A DNA stretch of 64,000 nucleotides from Streptomyces mobaraensis NBRC 13819 = DSM 40847 (GCF_017916255.1 NZ_CP072827.1:6535501-6599500), one strand, 5' to 3'. Shown: positions 41,324-50,626, counted from the stretch's first letter. The notes: a model not told the origin generated them from the letters alone. Numbers and translations are program-made.

Positions 41324-41668
41324 GGGGACGGGTCCTTTCTCGGGGGACGGGTGCGGGTACTGGTACGGACCTTAAGGAGCACCGGTCGTCCCGTGGGAGC
41401 CCTCGCCGGCTTCCGACACAAGATCGCCACATGCCGGTCACGCGGGGGCGGTGACCACCGCCGAGGCGTGGCCGCAGGGGCCACTCCGCGAGGGGCGGGC
41501 GGGTACACGATCGCCGCGCGCGGAACCGCGCCGCGCCGGCCCGGCACCCCTCGCCCACCCGCCCCGGGGGCCGAAGCCGGCCGAACGGCGAAGGGCGGGC
41601 GGCCCGTTGGGGCGGCGGCGCGCCGCGCGGTGGTCCGTCGACCGCGCCGCCTCCCCGGCCGGGCCGTC
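41324..41668. other. intergenic region, no gene seen
   Basis: 345 bp between two minus-strand peptidase genes. It must contain the M28 promoter at its left end, where TTAAGGAGCACCGGTCGTCC lies, and the 3' end of the serine protease transcript unit on the right. The sequence is GC-rich without repeats that stand out; frames through it show no protein-like composition. Confidence 0.45.
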
Positions 41669-42670
41669 TCAGCCCGTCTGCGCCTGGTCGTACAGCGTCT
41701 TCGCGACGTCGCCGAAGTACGGTCCGAACATCGTGTTCGGCAGGAAGGTGTAGCCGAAGCTGTTCACCGACGCCTGGAGCCCGGTGCCGGTCGCCTCGTC
41801 GAACGAGGTGAACCAGGGGCCGCCGCTCGAACCGCCGGTCATGTTGCAGGAGAGGCCGTGGTCCTTGGTGAGGAGGAAGTCCTTCGTGCTGTTCCCGCTG
41901 CAGTGGATGAGCTTCGTCCCGTCGTACGGCGAGGCGGCCGGGAAGCCGAAGGAGTACATGCGCTTGTTGTAGCCGCCGTTGAAGTCCAGGCCCTGGCCGC
42001 CGACGACGTCCGTCAGCCGCTTGCCGTCGAGCGGGCCGACGACGGCGGCGCCGACGTCGTTGTTCATGTCCTCGCTCGCCGTCCACTGCGGGGTGGAGAG
42101 CGTCTTCGTCGCCGCCCAGGTGCCGTAGGGGGCCTGACCGTCGTGGTAGCCGGGGACGAACGTCCAGTTGGTGTGCCAGTTGCCCTGGTACTTGACGCAG
42201 TGTCCGGCGGTCAGGACCGTGCTGCCGTTGGCGCTGGTGACCGCGTCACCCGAGCAGGACGCCGTACGGCCCTGCATGGTGAAGAACACCCGGCCCGACG
42301 TCTTGACCACCGCGCCGCCGCCCGTCCACGGGCCGCCGGCCTGCGGGAACGAGCGGACGGCGGTGGTGTCGTGGGTGGTTGTGGGGGTCGTGGGGGCGAC
42401 GGTGGTGTGGTGGGCGCCGGCCTGTACGGGGGCGGGCGGGGCCGCGGGGTGGTCGGCGGTGAGGTCCAGCGGGGTGGCCGAGCGCATCCGCTCGGGCGTC
42501 CAGAAGGCGGCGGCCTGCTGCCGCGCCTCCGCCGTGGCGGCCGCGGTGTGCTCGGTGGCCGGCGGGGGCGCGGCACCGGCGGCGCCGGTCCCGAGGCCGG
42601 GTACGGCCAGGGAACAGGCGGCCAGCAGGGCGCCGGTGGCGATGGCGGTCGTGCGGGGGTGTCGTCTCAC
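41669..42670 (-). CDS. secreted trypsin-like (S1/V8-type) serine protease
   Basis: 333 residues from GTG 42668-42670 with AGGGAG upstream. Signal peptide TTAIATGALLAACSLAVPG, then a propeptide-like Thr/Pro/His linker. The triad is complete: His in TVLTAGHCVKYQG, Asp in EDMNNDVGAAVVG, Ser in CNMTGGSSGGPWFTSF. Cysteines flank the His and Ser regions (ASCSGD, HCSGNS, LSCNMT) as in glutamyl-endopeptidase-like proteases. It should be secreted and self-processed. It stands downstream of a pseudogene remnant and convergent with nothing. Confidence 0.9.
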   Translation of the reverse strand: MRRHPRTTAIATGALLAACSLAVPGLGTGAAGAAPPPATEHTAAATAEARQQAAAFWTPERMRSATPLDLTADHPAAPPAPVQAGAHHTTVAPTTPTTTHDTTAVRSFPQAGGPWTGGGAVVKTSGRVFFTMQGRTASCSGDAVTSANGSTVLTAGHCVKYQGNWHTNWTFVPGYHDGQAPYGTWAATKTLSTPQWTASEDMNNDVGAAVVGPLDGKRLTDVVGGQGLDFNGGYNKRMYSFGFPAASPYDGTKLIHCSGNSTKDFLLTKDHGLSCNMTGGSSGGPWFTSFDEATGTGLQASVNSFGYTFLPNTMFGPYFGDVAKTLYDQAQTG

Positions 42671-42959
42671 GCGTACTCCCTCTGCCGTGGCCGGCGCGCG
42701 GTGGGCGCGCGGCGGCCGTGTGGGGGCCGGACCGCGCCAAGGGCGGCCCGGGCAGACGAGCGGTGCGACGTGCTGTGCCGAGCGGCTGTGCCTACGAGCT
42801 GTGCTCACGTGCTGTGCCGACGAAGCCTGAGTTGCCGAGTGGCATCGGCGTGCCGGTCTCCGTGTCCGGTCCGACGCCCCGGTTCCGACGCCCCGGTGTC
42901 CCGGCGCGCGTCCGGAGAAGTCCGGAGGAGACCTGTGCGGAAAGCGTGCCACGAGCCCG

Positions 42960-43190
42960 CATGAATTGACAGGGGCGCGTCAAGCCAGGTCTGGCCGTCA
43001 GGCGGAACGACCGGCCCGACGGCGTCGTACGTGCCGGTGGTCCCCGACTCCGCCGAGTCGAGCAGCCGCGAGGTGAGGTCCCGCACGTCGACCGCCTGAG
43101 TGGGCAGGCCGGGCGCACCGGGGACCGGCATCGGCCCCCGCGGATCGCGCGCGGCCCGGGCGACCCGGTAGCCGGAGCGCCCGCTGCGGT
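42960..43190 (-). pseudogene. remnant of an NAD-dependent epimerase/reductase gene
   Basis: A minus-strand segment reads [20 protein letters not shown], then [20 protein letters not shown] and PVVPPDG. This is the internal block of extended SDR/NAD-epimerase proteins (PGxPDxPVQxIDVRDLAxWLLDLAERGxTGxxNAxGP). There is no start, no Rossmann motif and no C-terminus; the piece is squeezed between the serine protease and the FAD oxidoreductase. It is best seen as a decayed gene left by a deletion. Confidence 0.5.
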
Positions 43191-43262
43191 CGCCCGGGCC
43201 GTGATCGGCTGTCACGTCGACTTCGGCAGCACTGGAACGCGCCCGGTCCCGACGGAACCCGC

Positions 43263-45119
43263 TCAGCCCAGATCGAACGCGTTCGGCAGCCCCAGCCGCA
43301 GCCGCACCTCGTCCCGCCGTTTCACCGCCTCCAGCTCCGGCGCCCGGTACAGCGGTGTGATCGAACAGTGCTCCGCGGCCGAACCGTCCGCCTCCAGCAG
43401 CGCGTTGACCGCCGCCCGCGCCGACGCGTTGGCGCCCTCCATCGTCGCCAGGTCGATGTCCGTGGCCACGTAGTCGCCGGCGAGGAAGAGGTTCGGGATC
43501 GCCGTTCGGGCCTCCGGGCGGTTGCCCCAGGTGCCCACGGGGTGGATGAGGAGCTGTTCGTCGTTGGTGGCCTCCGCGTTCGGCCCGCCGAGGCGGACCG
43601 CCGGGTCCAGGAACCAGGAGTGCAGCACCGAGTCCCTGAGCACCGTCCGCCCGGTGTCGTTCAGGCTCGCCTTCAGCTGCGCCCACACCTCGCGCGCCAC
43701 CTCCTCCCGGGTGCACTGCTTGGCCGTCCGCCCGTAGAGGATGCCGGGCTTGTCCCACTCCGACACGTCGCAGGACAGGCAGTCGGCGACCGTGCCGTCC
43801 CCGTAGTCCCGGCGGACGTCCCGCCCGGCCCAGAACTGCGCCTGCGAGACGGAGGTGATCGACCATGGGGAGTCGATGTGGTTGATGTGGCCGTGGATCA
43901 CCGGCGTGGGCTCGGTGAGGTAGAACTGGATGCCCGTCATCCAGTCCGTCCGGAGCGCGTCGCACCGTGCCAGCCGGGGGTCGGCCGCCCGGACCTCCGC
44001 GTTCCAGGTGGTACGGGCGTGCTCGACGGGGAGCGCGGAGACGTAGTGGTCGGCCGTGACGGAATGGCGTTCGCCTCCCGCGTCCATGATCACGGCCTCC
44101 GTGATCCGGCCCCCGGCCAGCCGCAGGTCCCGTACCTCCCACCCCGTGTGGAACTCCACACCCAGGGACCTCAGGTACGTCACCCACGGGTCGATCCACG
44201 CCTCATTGGTCGGGGCGTTGAGCAGCCGGTCGGGCGGGCCGTCCGCGCCCCGGCCGAGCAGGTTGAAGACGAACGCCTCGGCGCAGGTCGCCACCGTCTT
44301 GGCGCTCGCCACCTCGGCCTTGGTCGCGACGATGTTCCGGGTCAGGCCGATGCAGAGCAGCCGCTGGTAGTCCGGCGACATGCGCGCCGCGCGCGTGAAC
44401 TCCCACCACGGCGTACGCTCCCACTCCGTGCGCCGCCGGCGCTCGCAGCTCGTGAACCAGACCAGCAACCGCCCGGCGAAATAGGCGATCTCACGCGGCG
44501 GGACGCCGGTGAAGGTCTCCAGCAGGGCCGTCAGCGCGCGCCGGAGCTCGTCCGGCGTGAGGACGGGCGGCGGGGAGCCGGGGTTGGCGAACGGGAGCCG
44601 GATGTCCTCCTTCCCCGTGCGGGCGATCAGCATCTCGCCGGGCGAGACGAGGTTGCCGTGGCAGCCGTCGCGGTTGCCGGGGAACGGGATGCGGCGCAGC
44701 GTGTCGGGCAGGTTGTGGTAGATCCCGGGGATGAAGCGGAAGCCGTGCTCCCCGGGCAGGGGTCTCCGCCCGCCGCGCGCGCTGCCCGGCACGTCCATGC
44801 TCCGGGCCTTGCCGCCGAGCGCGTCCTTGCGCTCGTACACCGTGACGCGGTAGCCGCGCTCGGCGAGTTCGTGCGCGGCGGTGAGGCCGGCGACGCCGCC
44901 GCCGAGCACGGCGACCGTCCGTCCCGTGACCCCTCGGCGTCCGCCGCTCCGCCCGGCGGGGCCGGTCCGGGGCGGCGGGGACGACGCGTTCGCCGTCCCC
45001 GCCGCCCCTCCGAGCGCGGTGGCCGCGGCGGCGGCCGTGAGCCCTCCCACGAACGTCCTGCGAGCGGTTCCCTCGCGCTCCACGCCCGCTTCCCCACTCT
45101 TCGTGCCCTGCTCGACCAT
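43263..45119 (-). CDS. Tat-exported FAD-dependent oxidoreductase (amine oxidase/hydroxysqualene dehydroxylase-like)
   Basis: 618 residues. A twin-arginine start ([20 protein letters not shown]) predicts export of a folded flavoprotein. The FAD motif is [20 protein letters not shown], followed by [17 protein letters not shown], and the C-terminal FAD contact is [20 protein letters not shown]. Middle signature pieces [20 protein letters not shown] and GTWGNRPEA resemble phytoene-desaturase/HpnE-like proteins. Substrate unknown; hydrophobic isoprenoid or amine. The start MVEQ lies near an AT-richer promoter patch at 45120-45170. Confidence 0.88.
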   Translation of the reverse strand: MVEQGTKSGEAGVEREGTARRTFVGGLTAAAAATALGGAAGTANASSPPPRTGPAGRSGGRRGVTGRTVAVLGGGVAGLTAAHELAERGYRVTVYERKDALGGKARSMDVPGSARGGRRPLPGEHGFRFIPGIYHNLPDTLRRIPFPGNRDGCHGNLVSPGEMLIARTGKEDIRLPFANPGSPPPVLTPDELRRALTALLETFTGVPPREIAYFAGRLLVWFTSCERRRRTEWERTPWWEFTRAARMSPDYQRLLCIGLTRNIVATKAEVASAKTVATCAEAFVFNLLGRGADGPPDRLLNAPTNEAWIDPWVTYLRSLGVEFHTGWEVRDLRLAGGRITEAVIMDAGGERHSVTADHYVSALPVEHARTTWNAEVRAADPRLARCDALRTDWMTGIQFYLTEPTPVIHGHINHIDSPWSITSVSQAQFWAGRDVRRDYGDGTVADCLSCDVSEWDKPGILYGRTAKQCTREEVAREVWAQLKASLNDTGRTVLRDSVLHSWFLDPAVRLGGPNAEATNDEQLLIHPVGTWGNRPEARTAIPNLFLAGDYVATDIDLATMEGANASARAAVNALLEADGSAAEHCSITPLYRAPELEAVKRRDEVRLRLGLPNAFDLG

Positions 45120-45223
45120 GGGAATCGCAACCCCCTACCGTCGGTAACACGTCGTGTGGCGCAGGAGCATAAGGGCGCCCCTCCCTTCCCGACCCCGGCC
45201 GGACGCCAACCGGCCCCGGCGCG

Positions 45224-45246
45224 CGGCAGGATGGCCGGAACCCACC
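45224..45246. repeat. 23-bp direct repeat, left copy
   Basis: Exact match to 51728-51750, same orientation. The core is GGATGGCCGGAACCCACC with CGGCA before it. Similarity continues more loosely for about 35 bp to the right (CGGGG...GAAAG...CCGGCCG). It lies between the FAD oxidoreductase and acyl-CoA dehydrogenase genes. Confidence 0.9.
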
Positions 45247-45361
45247 CCCGGGGCGGGGAAAGACCCCCGCCCGGCCGCCCGGCGGCGGAAGGGGCCGACG
45301 ACGGCACGTCACCGGCCCCCGGGCGGTCCTCCGGGAGCGTCGCGGGCCTCGGAGGCAGGCG

Positions 45362-46546
45362 TCACACGAAGGCGCTGTGGCCGGTGACGGCCTTCCCGAC
45401 GATGAGGGTGTTCATCTCGCGGGTCCCCTCGAACGAGTACAGGGCCTCGGCGTCGGCGAAGAACTTTGCGATCTCGTACTCGAGGACGATGCCGTTGCCC
45501 CCGAAGAGCTCGCGGGCCCAGGCGACGCACTCGCGCATCCGGGCGGTGGTGAACGCCTTGGCGAGGGCGGCCTGTTCGGCGGTTCCCCGGCCGGCCTCGG
45601 TCAGCTGGGCGAGGCGGACGGTCATACCGAACATGGCGGTCACGTTGCCGAGCATCTTCACCAGCAGGTCCTGGACCAGCTGGAAGGCGCCGATGGGCCG
45701 GCCGAACTGCGTACGGTCCACGGCGTAGGCGCGGGCCAGTTCGTAGGCGCGCACCGCGACCGCCAGCGCCTGCCAGGCCACCCCGCCCCGGGTGCGGGCC
45801 AGGATGGCGGCGGTGTCGCGGAAGCCGTCGATCCGCTGGAGGCGGTCGGCCTCGGGGACCCGCACCCCGTCGAGGGTGATGTCGGCGTTCTGCACGGTGC
45901 GGAGCGCGATCTTGCCCTCGATCTTGGTGGCGGTGAAGCCGGGGGTGTCCTTCGGCACCACGAACCCCTTGACGTGGCCGTCGGCCGTGTCGCGCGCCCA
46001 GACCACCACGAGATCGGCGAACGTGCCGTTGCCGATCCACCGTTTGGCCCCGTCGAGGACCCAGGTGTCGCCCTCGCGCCGGGCCGTGGTGCGCATGCCG
46101 CCCGCGACGTCCGAGCCGCCCTCGGGCTCGGTCAGGGCGAAGGCGCCGATCGTCCTCATCGCGGCCATGTCGGGCAGCCAGCGCTCGCGCTGCTCGTCGC
46201 TGCCGCCGCCGTGGATGCTGCCCATGGCCAGCCCGGTGTGGACGCCGCAGAACACCCCGAGCGACGGGTCGACCCGGTTGAGCTCCAGGGTGAGGAAGCC
46301 GGAGAACAGCGCGCCGCGCTCGCGGCCGTCGCCGAACTCCGGATAGGTGTAGCCGGCCGGGTTGATCGCGGCGATCTTCTCGACCGCCTCGAAGGGGAAC
46401 TCCGCCCGTGCCCAGGCGGCGTCGGCCAGCGGTTTGATTTCTTGCTCCAAGTGGTCGCGGATGGCGGCCAGTTCCGCCCGTTCGGCGTCGCCGAGCAGGT
46501 CGGCGTACCCGAAGAAGTCCGGGGTGGGGTCGGCGGGCTTGGGCAT
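45362..46546 (-). CDS. acyl-CoA dehydrogenase (glutaryl-CoA dehydrogenase-like)
   Basis: 394 residues. Flavin-binding ACAD fold: IGAFALTEPEGGSDVAGGMR and WVLDGAKRWIGNGTFADLVV in the beta domain, and the C-terminal catalytic region EALYSFEGTREMNTLIVGKA with the base Glu in FEGT. The FEGTxxxNxLIxGxAxTGxxAF ending is the glutaryl-CoA dehydrogenase style, so oxidative decarboxylation of a dicarboxylyl-CoA is plausible. It is last in the catabolic operon, separated from the 3-hydroxyacyl-CoA dehydrogenase gene by a tandem repeat. Confidence 0.9.
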   Translation of the reverse strand: MPKPADPTPDFFGYADLLGDAERAELAAIRDHLEQEIKPLADAAWARAEFPFEAVEKIAAINPAGYTYPEFGDGRERGALFSGFLTLELNRVDPSLGVFCGVHTGLAMGSIHGGGSDEQRERWLPDMAAMRTIGAFALTEPEGGSDVAGGMRTTARREGDTWVLDGAKRWIGNGTFADLVVVWARDTADGHVKGFVVPKDTPGFTATKIEGKIALRTVQNADITLDGVRVPEADRLQRIDGFRDTAAILARTRGGVAWQALAVAVRAYELARAYAVDRTQFGRPIGAFQLVQDLLVKMLGNVTAMFGMTVRLAQLTEAGRGTAEQAALAKAFTTARMRECVAWARELFGGNGIVLEYEIAKFFADAEALYSFEGTREMNTLIVGKAVTGHSAFV

Positions 46547-46643
46547 GACAGGTGACTCCTTCTCCTACGGAGGGGACGACGGGGTGCGGCCCCGCCGGCC
46601 CCGCGGATGCCGGGCGGTGTCGGACGGGCGCTGCGGCTCCGTC

Positions 46644-46783
46644 GGGCGATCGCTTCAGCTCTGCTGGGCCCGGTGCACGGGCGATCGCCTCAGCTCTGCT
46701 CGGCCCTGTGCACGGACGATCGCTTCCGCTCTGCTGGGCCCGGCGAACAGGCGATCGCCTCAGCTCTGCTCGGCCCGGCGCAG
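46644..46783. repeat. 35-bp tandem repeat x4 copied from the 3' end of the dehydrogenase gene
   Basis: Four copies at 46644-46678, 46679-46713, 46714-46748 and 46749-46783. Each holds CGATCGC then TTC/CTC-AGCTCTGCT and GGCCC. The rightmost copy contains the last codons and stop of the minus-strand gene ending at 46760 (RRAEQS, TGA); the other three lie downstream, so the gene's tail has been duplicated into the spacer. Confidence 0.92.
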
Positions 46784-47710
46784 CGCCTCGTTCAGTGCCA
46801 GCTGTTTGCGGTCGCGCAGCGCGGCGCGCCGCCGGTACGTCTCCGGGCCGCTCCCGTACGCGGCCTCCGTCTGGGCGACGAGCGTGGCGACGGCGTCGGC
46901 GTCCAGCTCCGGGTGGCCGAGCCGCCGCCAGCCCTCGGCCAGGCCCGGGCCCAGGTGCCGCATCATGTGCCGGATGCCGCCGGGGCCGCCGCCGAGGTGG
47001 AAGCTCTCGAACGGGCCGACGGCGGCGTACCGGCCGCCCAGCGAGGCCCGCATCACCGTGTCGAGTTCCGCGGCGTCGAGGACACCGCTCAGGACGAGGT
47101 GGAACGCCTCCTGGAGTACGGCGCTCTGCAGCCGGTTGGCCGCGAACCCGGGAAGTTCCCCGCGCAGCCGCACCGGCGTCCTGCCCAGCGACCGGTAGAG
47201 GGCGAGGGCCTCCGTCACGGTCTCCTCCGCGGTGCGCTCGCCCGGCACGATCTCCACGAGCGGGACGACGTGCGGCGGGTTGAAGGGGTGGGCGACGAGC
47301 AGCCGCGCGGCGGCGGCGTCCGGCAGCCGTTCGGCGATGCGGGTGGCGACGATGCCGGAGCTGGAGGTGGCCAGCAGCGCGTCGGCCGGGGCGTGGCGGG
47401 CGGCGTCGGCGAACAGCCGCCGCTTGAACTCCACGTCCTCCGGCCCGTTCTCCTGCACCAGCCGCGCGCCGGCCACGGCCTCGGCCAGGTCGTGCGTGGT
47501 GCGGATGCGGGCGCGCAGGCCGGCCGCGTCGCTGCCGGGGAGCGCGGTGGCGAGCATCGGGAGCGCCTCGTCCACGGCCCGGTCCAGGTCCTCGCGCGGG
47601 TCGGTGACGGTCACCTCCCAGCCGTACGCGGCGAACAGCGCGGCCCAGGCGAGGCCGATGGTCCCGGCGCCGACGACGGCGACGGTGCCCGGCGGGCGGG
47701 TGGCGGTCAT
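46760..47710 (-). CDS. 3-hydroxyacyl-CoA dehydrogenase family protein
   Basis: 316 residues. NAD-binding start TVAVVGAGTIGLAWAALFAA, catalytic region ATSSSGIVATRIAERL, then VAHPFNPPHVVPLVEIVPGE with the conserved His, and the helical C-domain GFAANRLQSAVLQEAFHLV. The closest relatives by pattern are L-gulonate/carnitine 3-dehydrogenase-type short members as well as 3-hydroxybutyryl-CoA dehydrogenases. It should oxidise a 3-hydroxyacyl group with NAD+. ATG overlaps the upstream decarboxylase stop (ATGA). Its own 3' end is the source of the tandem repeat. Confidence 0.9.
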   Translation of the reverse strand: MTATRPPGTVAVVGAGTIGLAWAALFAAYGWEVTVTDPREDLDRAVDEALPMLATALPGSDAAGLRARIRTTHDLAEAVAGARLVQENGPEDVEFKRRLFADAARHAPADALLATSSSGIVATRIAERLPDAAAARLLVAHPFNPPHVVPLVEIVPGERTAEETVTEALALYRSLGRTPVRLRGELPGFAANRLQSAVLQEAFHLVLSGVLDAAELDTVMRASLGGRYAAVGPFESFHLGGGPGGIRHMMRHLGPGLAEGWRRLGHPELDADAVATLVAQTEAAYGSGPETYRRRAALRDRKQLALNEALRRAEQS

Positions 47711-48462
47711 GAGGACGCCTCCTCGGCGAGGTAGTCGTGGACGGGTACGGCCGGGGCCAGGGTGAGGTCCGTGACGATATGGCTGGCGGAGACGATCCCG
47801 AGCACGGGCAGGTCCGCCAGCGGCGCCAGGACGTGCGCGAACAACTGGAGCCGCGCGGGCCCGGTGTGGGCCTCCTTGACCACCAGGTCGGTGATCCGGG
47901 TGCGGACGAGCTCGCAGACGCGCGGGGTCCCGTCGTAGCCCGGGACGACCTTGAGCATGTACGTGGGCACGGCGATCCGCTCGCGGGCGGCCTCCGGGTC
48001 GAGCGGCCGGTGCTTGTAGCCCATCGTGGCGGTGGCCACCCGTACGCTGCCGTAGTCGAGCGTGCCGACCAGCGCGGCCTGTTCGGCGTACAGCGCGGGC
48101 CTGCCCATCGCCTTGGGATAGGCGCCCACTTCGCGGCCCGCGGCCGTGGCCGCGAAACTGTCCAGGTACATGGCGTGCAGGTACTCGCCGCGCTCCGCCC
48201 CGAAACGCACCGCGATCGCCTGCCCCGCCTCGACGTACGGGCCGTAGGACGTGACGTCGCCCATCTTCATCACCTCGAACCGCACCAGCGGTTTGTCGGC
48301 GTCCACGCGCAGCGGCTCGGGCACCACCGCCCGCAGCGCGTCGGGGTCGGTGCGGTACACGATGCTCAGGTACTCGCGGTCGGTGAAGCGGACGGCGGCG
48401 GGGGCGTACGCGGGCGCCGTGACGGGCGTGTCGAGGGTCCGCAGGACCTCCGCGCGGTTCAC
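47707..48462 (-). CDS. acetoacetate decarboxylase-family protein
   Basis: 251 residues. ADC fold: REYLSIVYRTDPDALRAVVP, then MKMGDVTSYGPYVEAGQAI and the Schiff-base region GREVGAYPKAMGRPAL. The Lys equivalent to catalytic Lys115 is present, but the neighbouring Lys116 that lowers its pKa is Ala, so decarboxylation of a beta-keto acid is possible but not certain. GTG 48460-48462 overlaps the hydratase stop (GTGA) with GGAG 7 bp upstream; an earlier GTG (48474) is also possible. Would act after thiolysis or CoA release of a 3-oxoacyl product. Confidence 0.85.
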   Translation of the reverse strand: MNRAEVLRTLDTPVTAPAYAPAAVRFTDREYLSIVYRTDPDALRAVVPEPLRVDADKPLVRFEVMKMGDVTSYGPYVEAGQAIAVRFGAERGEYLHAMYLDSFAATAAGREVGAYPKAMGRPALYAEQAALVGTLDYGSVRVATATMGYKHRPLDPEAARERIAVPTYMLKVVPGYDGTPRVCELVRTRITDLVVKEAHTGPARLQLFAHVLAPLADLPVLGIVSASHIVTDLTLAPAVPVHDYLAEEASS

Positions 48463-49247
48463 CGTCCGCTCCACTCCGGAGCGCGCCGCTCGGTGAAGGC
48501 GCGCACCCCTTCGGCGAAGTCGGCCGAGCGCAGCAGCGCGCCGGTCTCGGCGGCCTGCGCGGCGAACGCCTCCGGCTCCGGGACCCCGTCCGCCCGCCGG
48601 ACGGTCCGCTTCACCGCGGCCAGGGCCAGCGGCGCGTTGGCGGCGATCTCCTCGGCCAGTTCCAGGGCGGCGGACAGCGCCCGGCCGTCCGGGGTGACGC
48701 GGTTGACGACGCCGAGGTCGCGGGCGCGTGCGGCGGTCACCGCACGGCCGGTCAGGAGGAGTTCCATGGCCAGGTGATGGGGGACGCGCTTGGGGAGCCG
48801 GACGGCCCCGCCGCCCCCCGGGATCAGCCCGCGCCTGACCTCGGGGAGCGCGAAGGAGGCCCCTTCGGCGGCGACCACCAGGTCGCAGGCGAGGGCGAGT
48901 TCGAAGCCGCCGCCCAGTGCGTGGCCCTCGACGGCCGCGATCAGCGGCTTGGACGTGGCCGCCTCGACGAGCCCGGCGAAGCCCTTGCCGGGCACGGTCA
49001 CCTCTTCCCCGCGGGCGGCGGCCTTGAGGTCCATGCCCGCGCAGAAGGTGCCGCCCGCGCCGGTGAGGACGCCCACCCGCAGCCCGGGTTCGGACTCCAG
49101 GCGGTCGACGGCGGCGGCGATGCCCCGCGCGACGTCGGCGTCCACCGCGTTGCGGGCCCGCGGGCGGTCGATGGTGACCACGAGGGTGCCGCCGACGGTG
49201 CGGGTACGGACGGACTCCGGTGCTCCGGTACGCGTGCGGTCGCTCAC
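48459..49247 (-). CDS. enoyl-CoA hydratase/isomerase family protein
   Basis: 262 residues, crotonase fold. LVVTIDRPRARNAVDADVAR, oxyanion-hole segment GTFCAGMDLKAAARGE, and EGHALGGGFELALACDLVVA followed by SFALPEVRRGLIPGGGGAVR, where the two acidic residues are in FALPEV and the GGG loop. It should hydrate a 2-enoyl-CoA to 3-hydroxyacyl-CoA, the step between the acyl-CoA dehydrogenase and the hydroxyacyl dehydrogenase of this operon. Start GTG overlaps the CoA transferase stop. Confidence 0.92.
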   Translation of the reverse strand: MSDRTRTGAPESVRTRTVGGTLVVTIDRPRARNAVDADVARGIAAAVDRLESEPGLRVGVLTGAGGTFCAGMDLKAAARGEEVTVPGKGFAGLVEAATSKPLIAAVEGHALGGGFELALACDLVVAAEGASFALPEVRRGLIPGGGGAVRLPKRVPHHLAMELLLTGRAVTAARARDLGVVNRVTPDGRALSAALELAEEIAANAPLALAAVKRTVRRADGVPEPEAFAAQAAETGALLRSADFAEGVRAFTERRAPEWSGR

Positions 49248-50434
49248 CGTCCGGCCTCCCCGCGGGCGAGCTCGTCGAGCACCTCGTCGGTGTGCTGGCC
49301 GGGCAGCGGGGCGTGCCGGCGCACCGAGGCCGGGGTGGCCGAGAACACCAGCGGTATGCCGATCACCCGGTAGGCGCCCTCGGTGGGGTGCTCGGCGACG
49401 TCGAGCAGGTGGCCGTCCCGCACGTAGGGGTCGTCGGCGGCCTCGTCGAGGCGCAGCACGGGACCGAAGGGGACGTTGTGCCGGGCGCAGACCTCCGCCC
49501 ACTCCGCGGTGGTCAGCCGGGGCGTCACCGACTCCAGCAGATCGGCCAGGTCCTCGCCGTCCCGCGTGGAGTCGATGAACTCCCCGTTGACGCGCGGGTC
49601 CTCGGCGAGGTCGGGGCGGCCCGCGGCGACGAACAGGTCGCGGAAGTTCTCCGGGCTGTACGGCATGACCATCGCCAGGCCGTCCTTGGTCGGACGCGCC
49701 CGGTGCCCCTTGTTCATGGACAGCGGGAAACCGGTCGGGCCCTCCGGCGGCTCGAAGGTCCGGCCCTGGAGGTGCTCGACCAGGTTGAACGCCAGCAGCG
49801 TGTCCACCATGGGCACTTCGACGCGCTGCCCGCGGCCGGTCGCGCGCTGGTGCACGAGGGCGGCGAGCGCCGCGTAGACGATCGTCAGCGCCGCGACCTT
49901 GTCCCCGAAGATGCTCGGCAGCACCACCGGAGCCCCCACGTCGCCCGCGCGCTGCGCGAGATCGACGAGACCGGAGGCGGCCTGCACCGTCTCGTCGTAC
50001 GCGGCCAGCACGGCCCGGTCGGAGCCGGAACGGAACCCCTGCGCGTGGACGTGGACGAGGCGGGGGTTGACCGCGGCGAGGCTGTCGTGGTCCATGCCCA
50101 GGCGGCGCAGGGCGCCGACGCGCATGTTGGTGATCAGGATGTCGGCGGTGCCGATCAGGTCCAGTGCCCTGGCGCGTTCGCCCTCGTCTTTGAGGTCGAG
50201 CCGCACGCTGCGCTTGTTGCGGTTCACGTTGAGGTTCAACGGGGTCATGCCGGGCGTGCGGTGCAGGGTGCCGATCCGTACGGTGTCGTTCGGCGACTCG
50301 ATCTTGACGACGTCGGCGCCGAGGTCGCCGAGGATCTGGGCCGCGTAAGGGCCCATGACCACCGTGGACAGGTCGACGACGCGCACCCCGGCGAGCGGGC
50401 CGCCCGGTGCGTCGGTCTTTTCAGCGGATTCCAT
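49244..50434 (-). CDS. CaiB/BaiF family III CoA transferase
   Basis: 396 residues, the usual length. LAGVRVVDLSTVVMGPYAAQ, DLGADVVKIESPNDTVR, LNLNVNRNKRSVRLDLKD, ADILITNMRVGALRRLGMD and QRATGRGQRVEVPMVDTLLA are all family landmarks. It activates an acid by moving CoA from a donor acyl-CoA. Paired with a glutaryl-CoA dehydrogenase-like enzyme it could be a succinyl-CoA:glutarate CoA-transferase, an attractive but unproven reading. It is the first gene of the operon; ATG 50432-50434 with GGAG 5 bp before it. Confidence 0.92.
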   Translation of the reverse strand: MESAEKTDAPGGPLAGVRVVDLSTVVMGPYAAQILGDLGADVVKIESPNDTVRIGTLHRTPGMTPLNLNVNRNKRSVRLDLKDEGERARALDLIGTADILITNMRVGALRRLGMDHDSLAAVNPRLVHVHAQGFRSGSDRAVLAAYDETVQAASGLVDLAQRAGDVGAPVVLPSIFGDKVAALTIVYAALAALVHQRATGRGQRVEVPMVDTLLAFNLVEHLQGRTFEPPEGPTGFPLSMNKGHRARPTKDGLAMVMPYSPENFRDLFVAAGRPDLAEDPRVNGEFIDSTRDGEDLADLLESVTPRLTTAEWAEVCARHNVPFGPVLRLDEAADDPYVRDGHLLDVAEHPTEGAYRVIGIPLVFSATPASVRRHAPLPGQHTDEVLDELARGEAGR

Positions 50435-50560
50435 CACCACTCCGGAACGGAAGACGGGACAGGAAAAGGGAATCGAGAGGTTCACGGGTTTCCCGGTGAC
50501 CTGCAAAACGCTAGTCCCGTGGGGTGCGGGGACCCAAGCGATCAGTGATACCGATGCGCG

Positions 50561-50594
50561 AAAAACGGCGTGACCGGGGTGGTCACGCCGTTTT
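50561..50594 (-). terminator. rho-independent terminator after the LysR gene
   Basis: A 14-bp perfect stem AAAACGGCGTGACC / GGTCACGCCGTTTT with a 5-base loop, followed on the minus strand by a T run. It lies 33 bp beyond the LysR stop and 127 bp upstream of the CoA transferase start, so it isolates the regulator from the operon. Confidence 0.88.
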
Positions 50595-50626
50595 CGGGGG
50601 GAGTGGAGCGGGGCCGGAGAGGCCGT

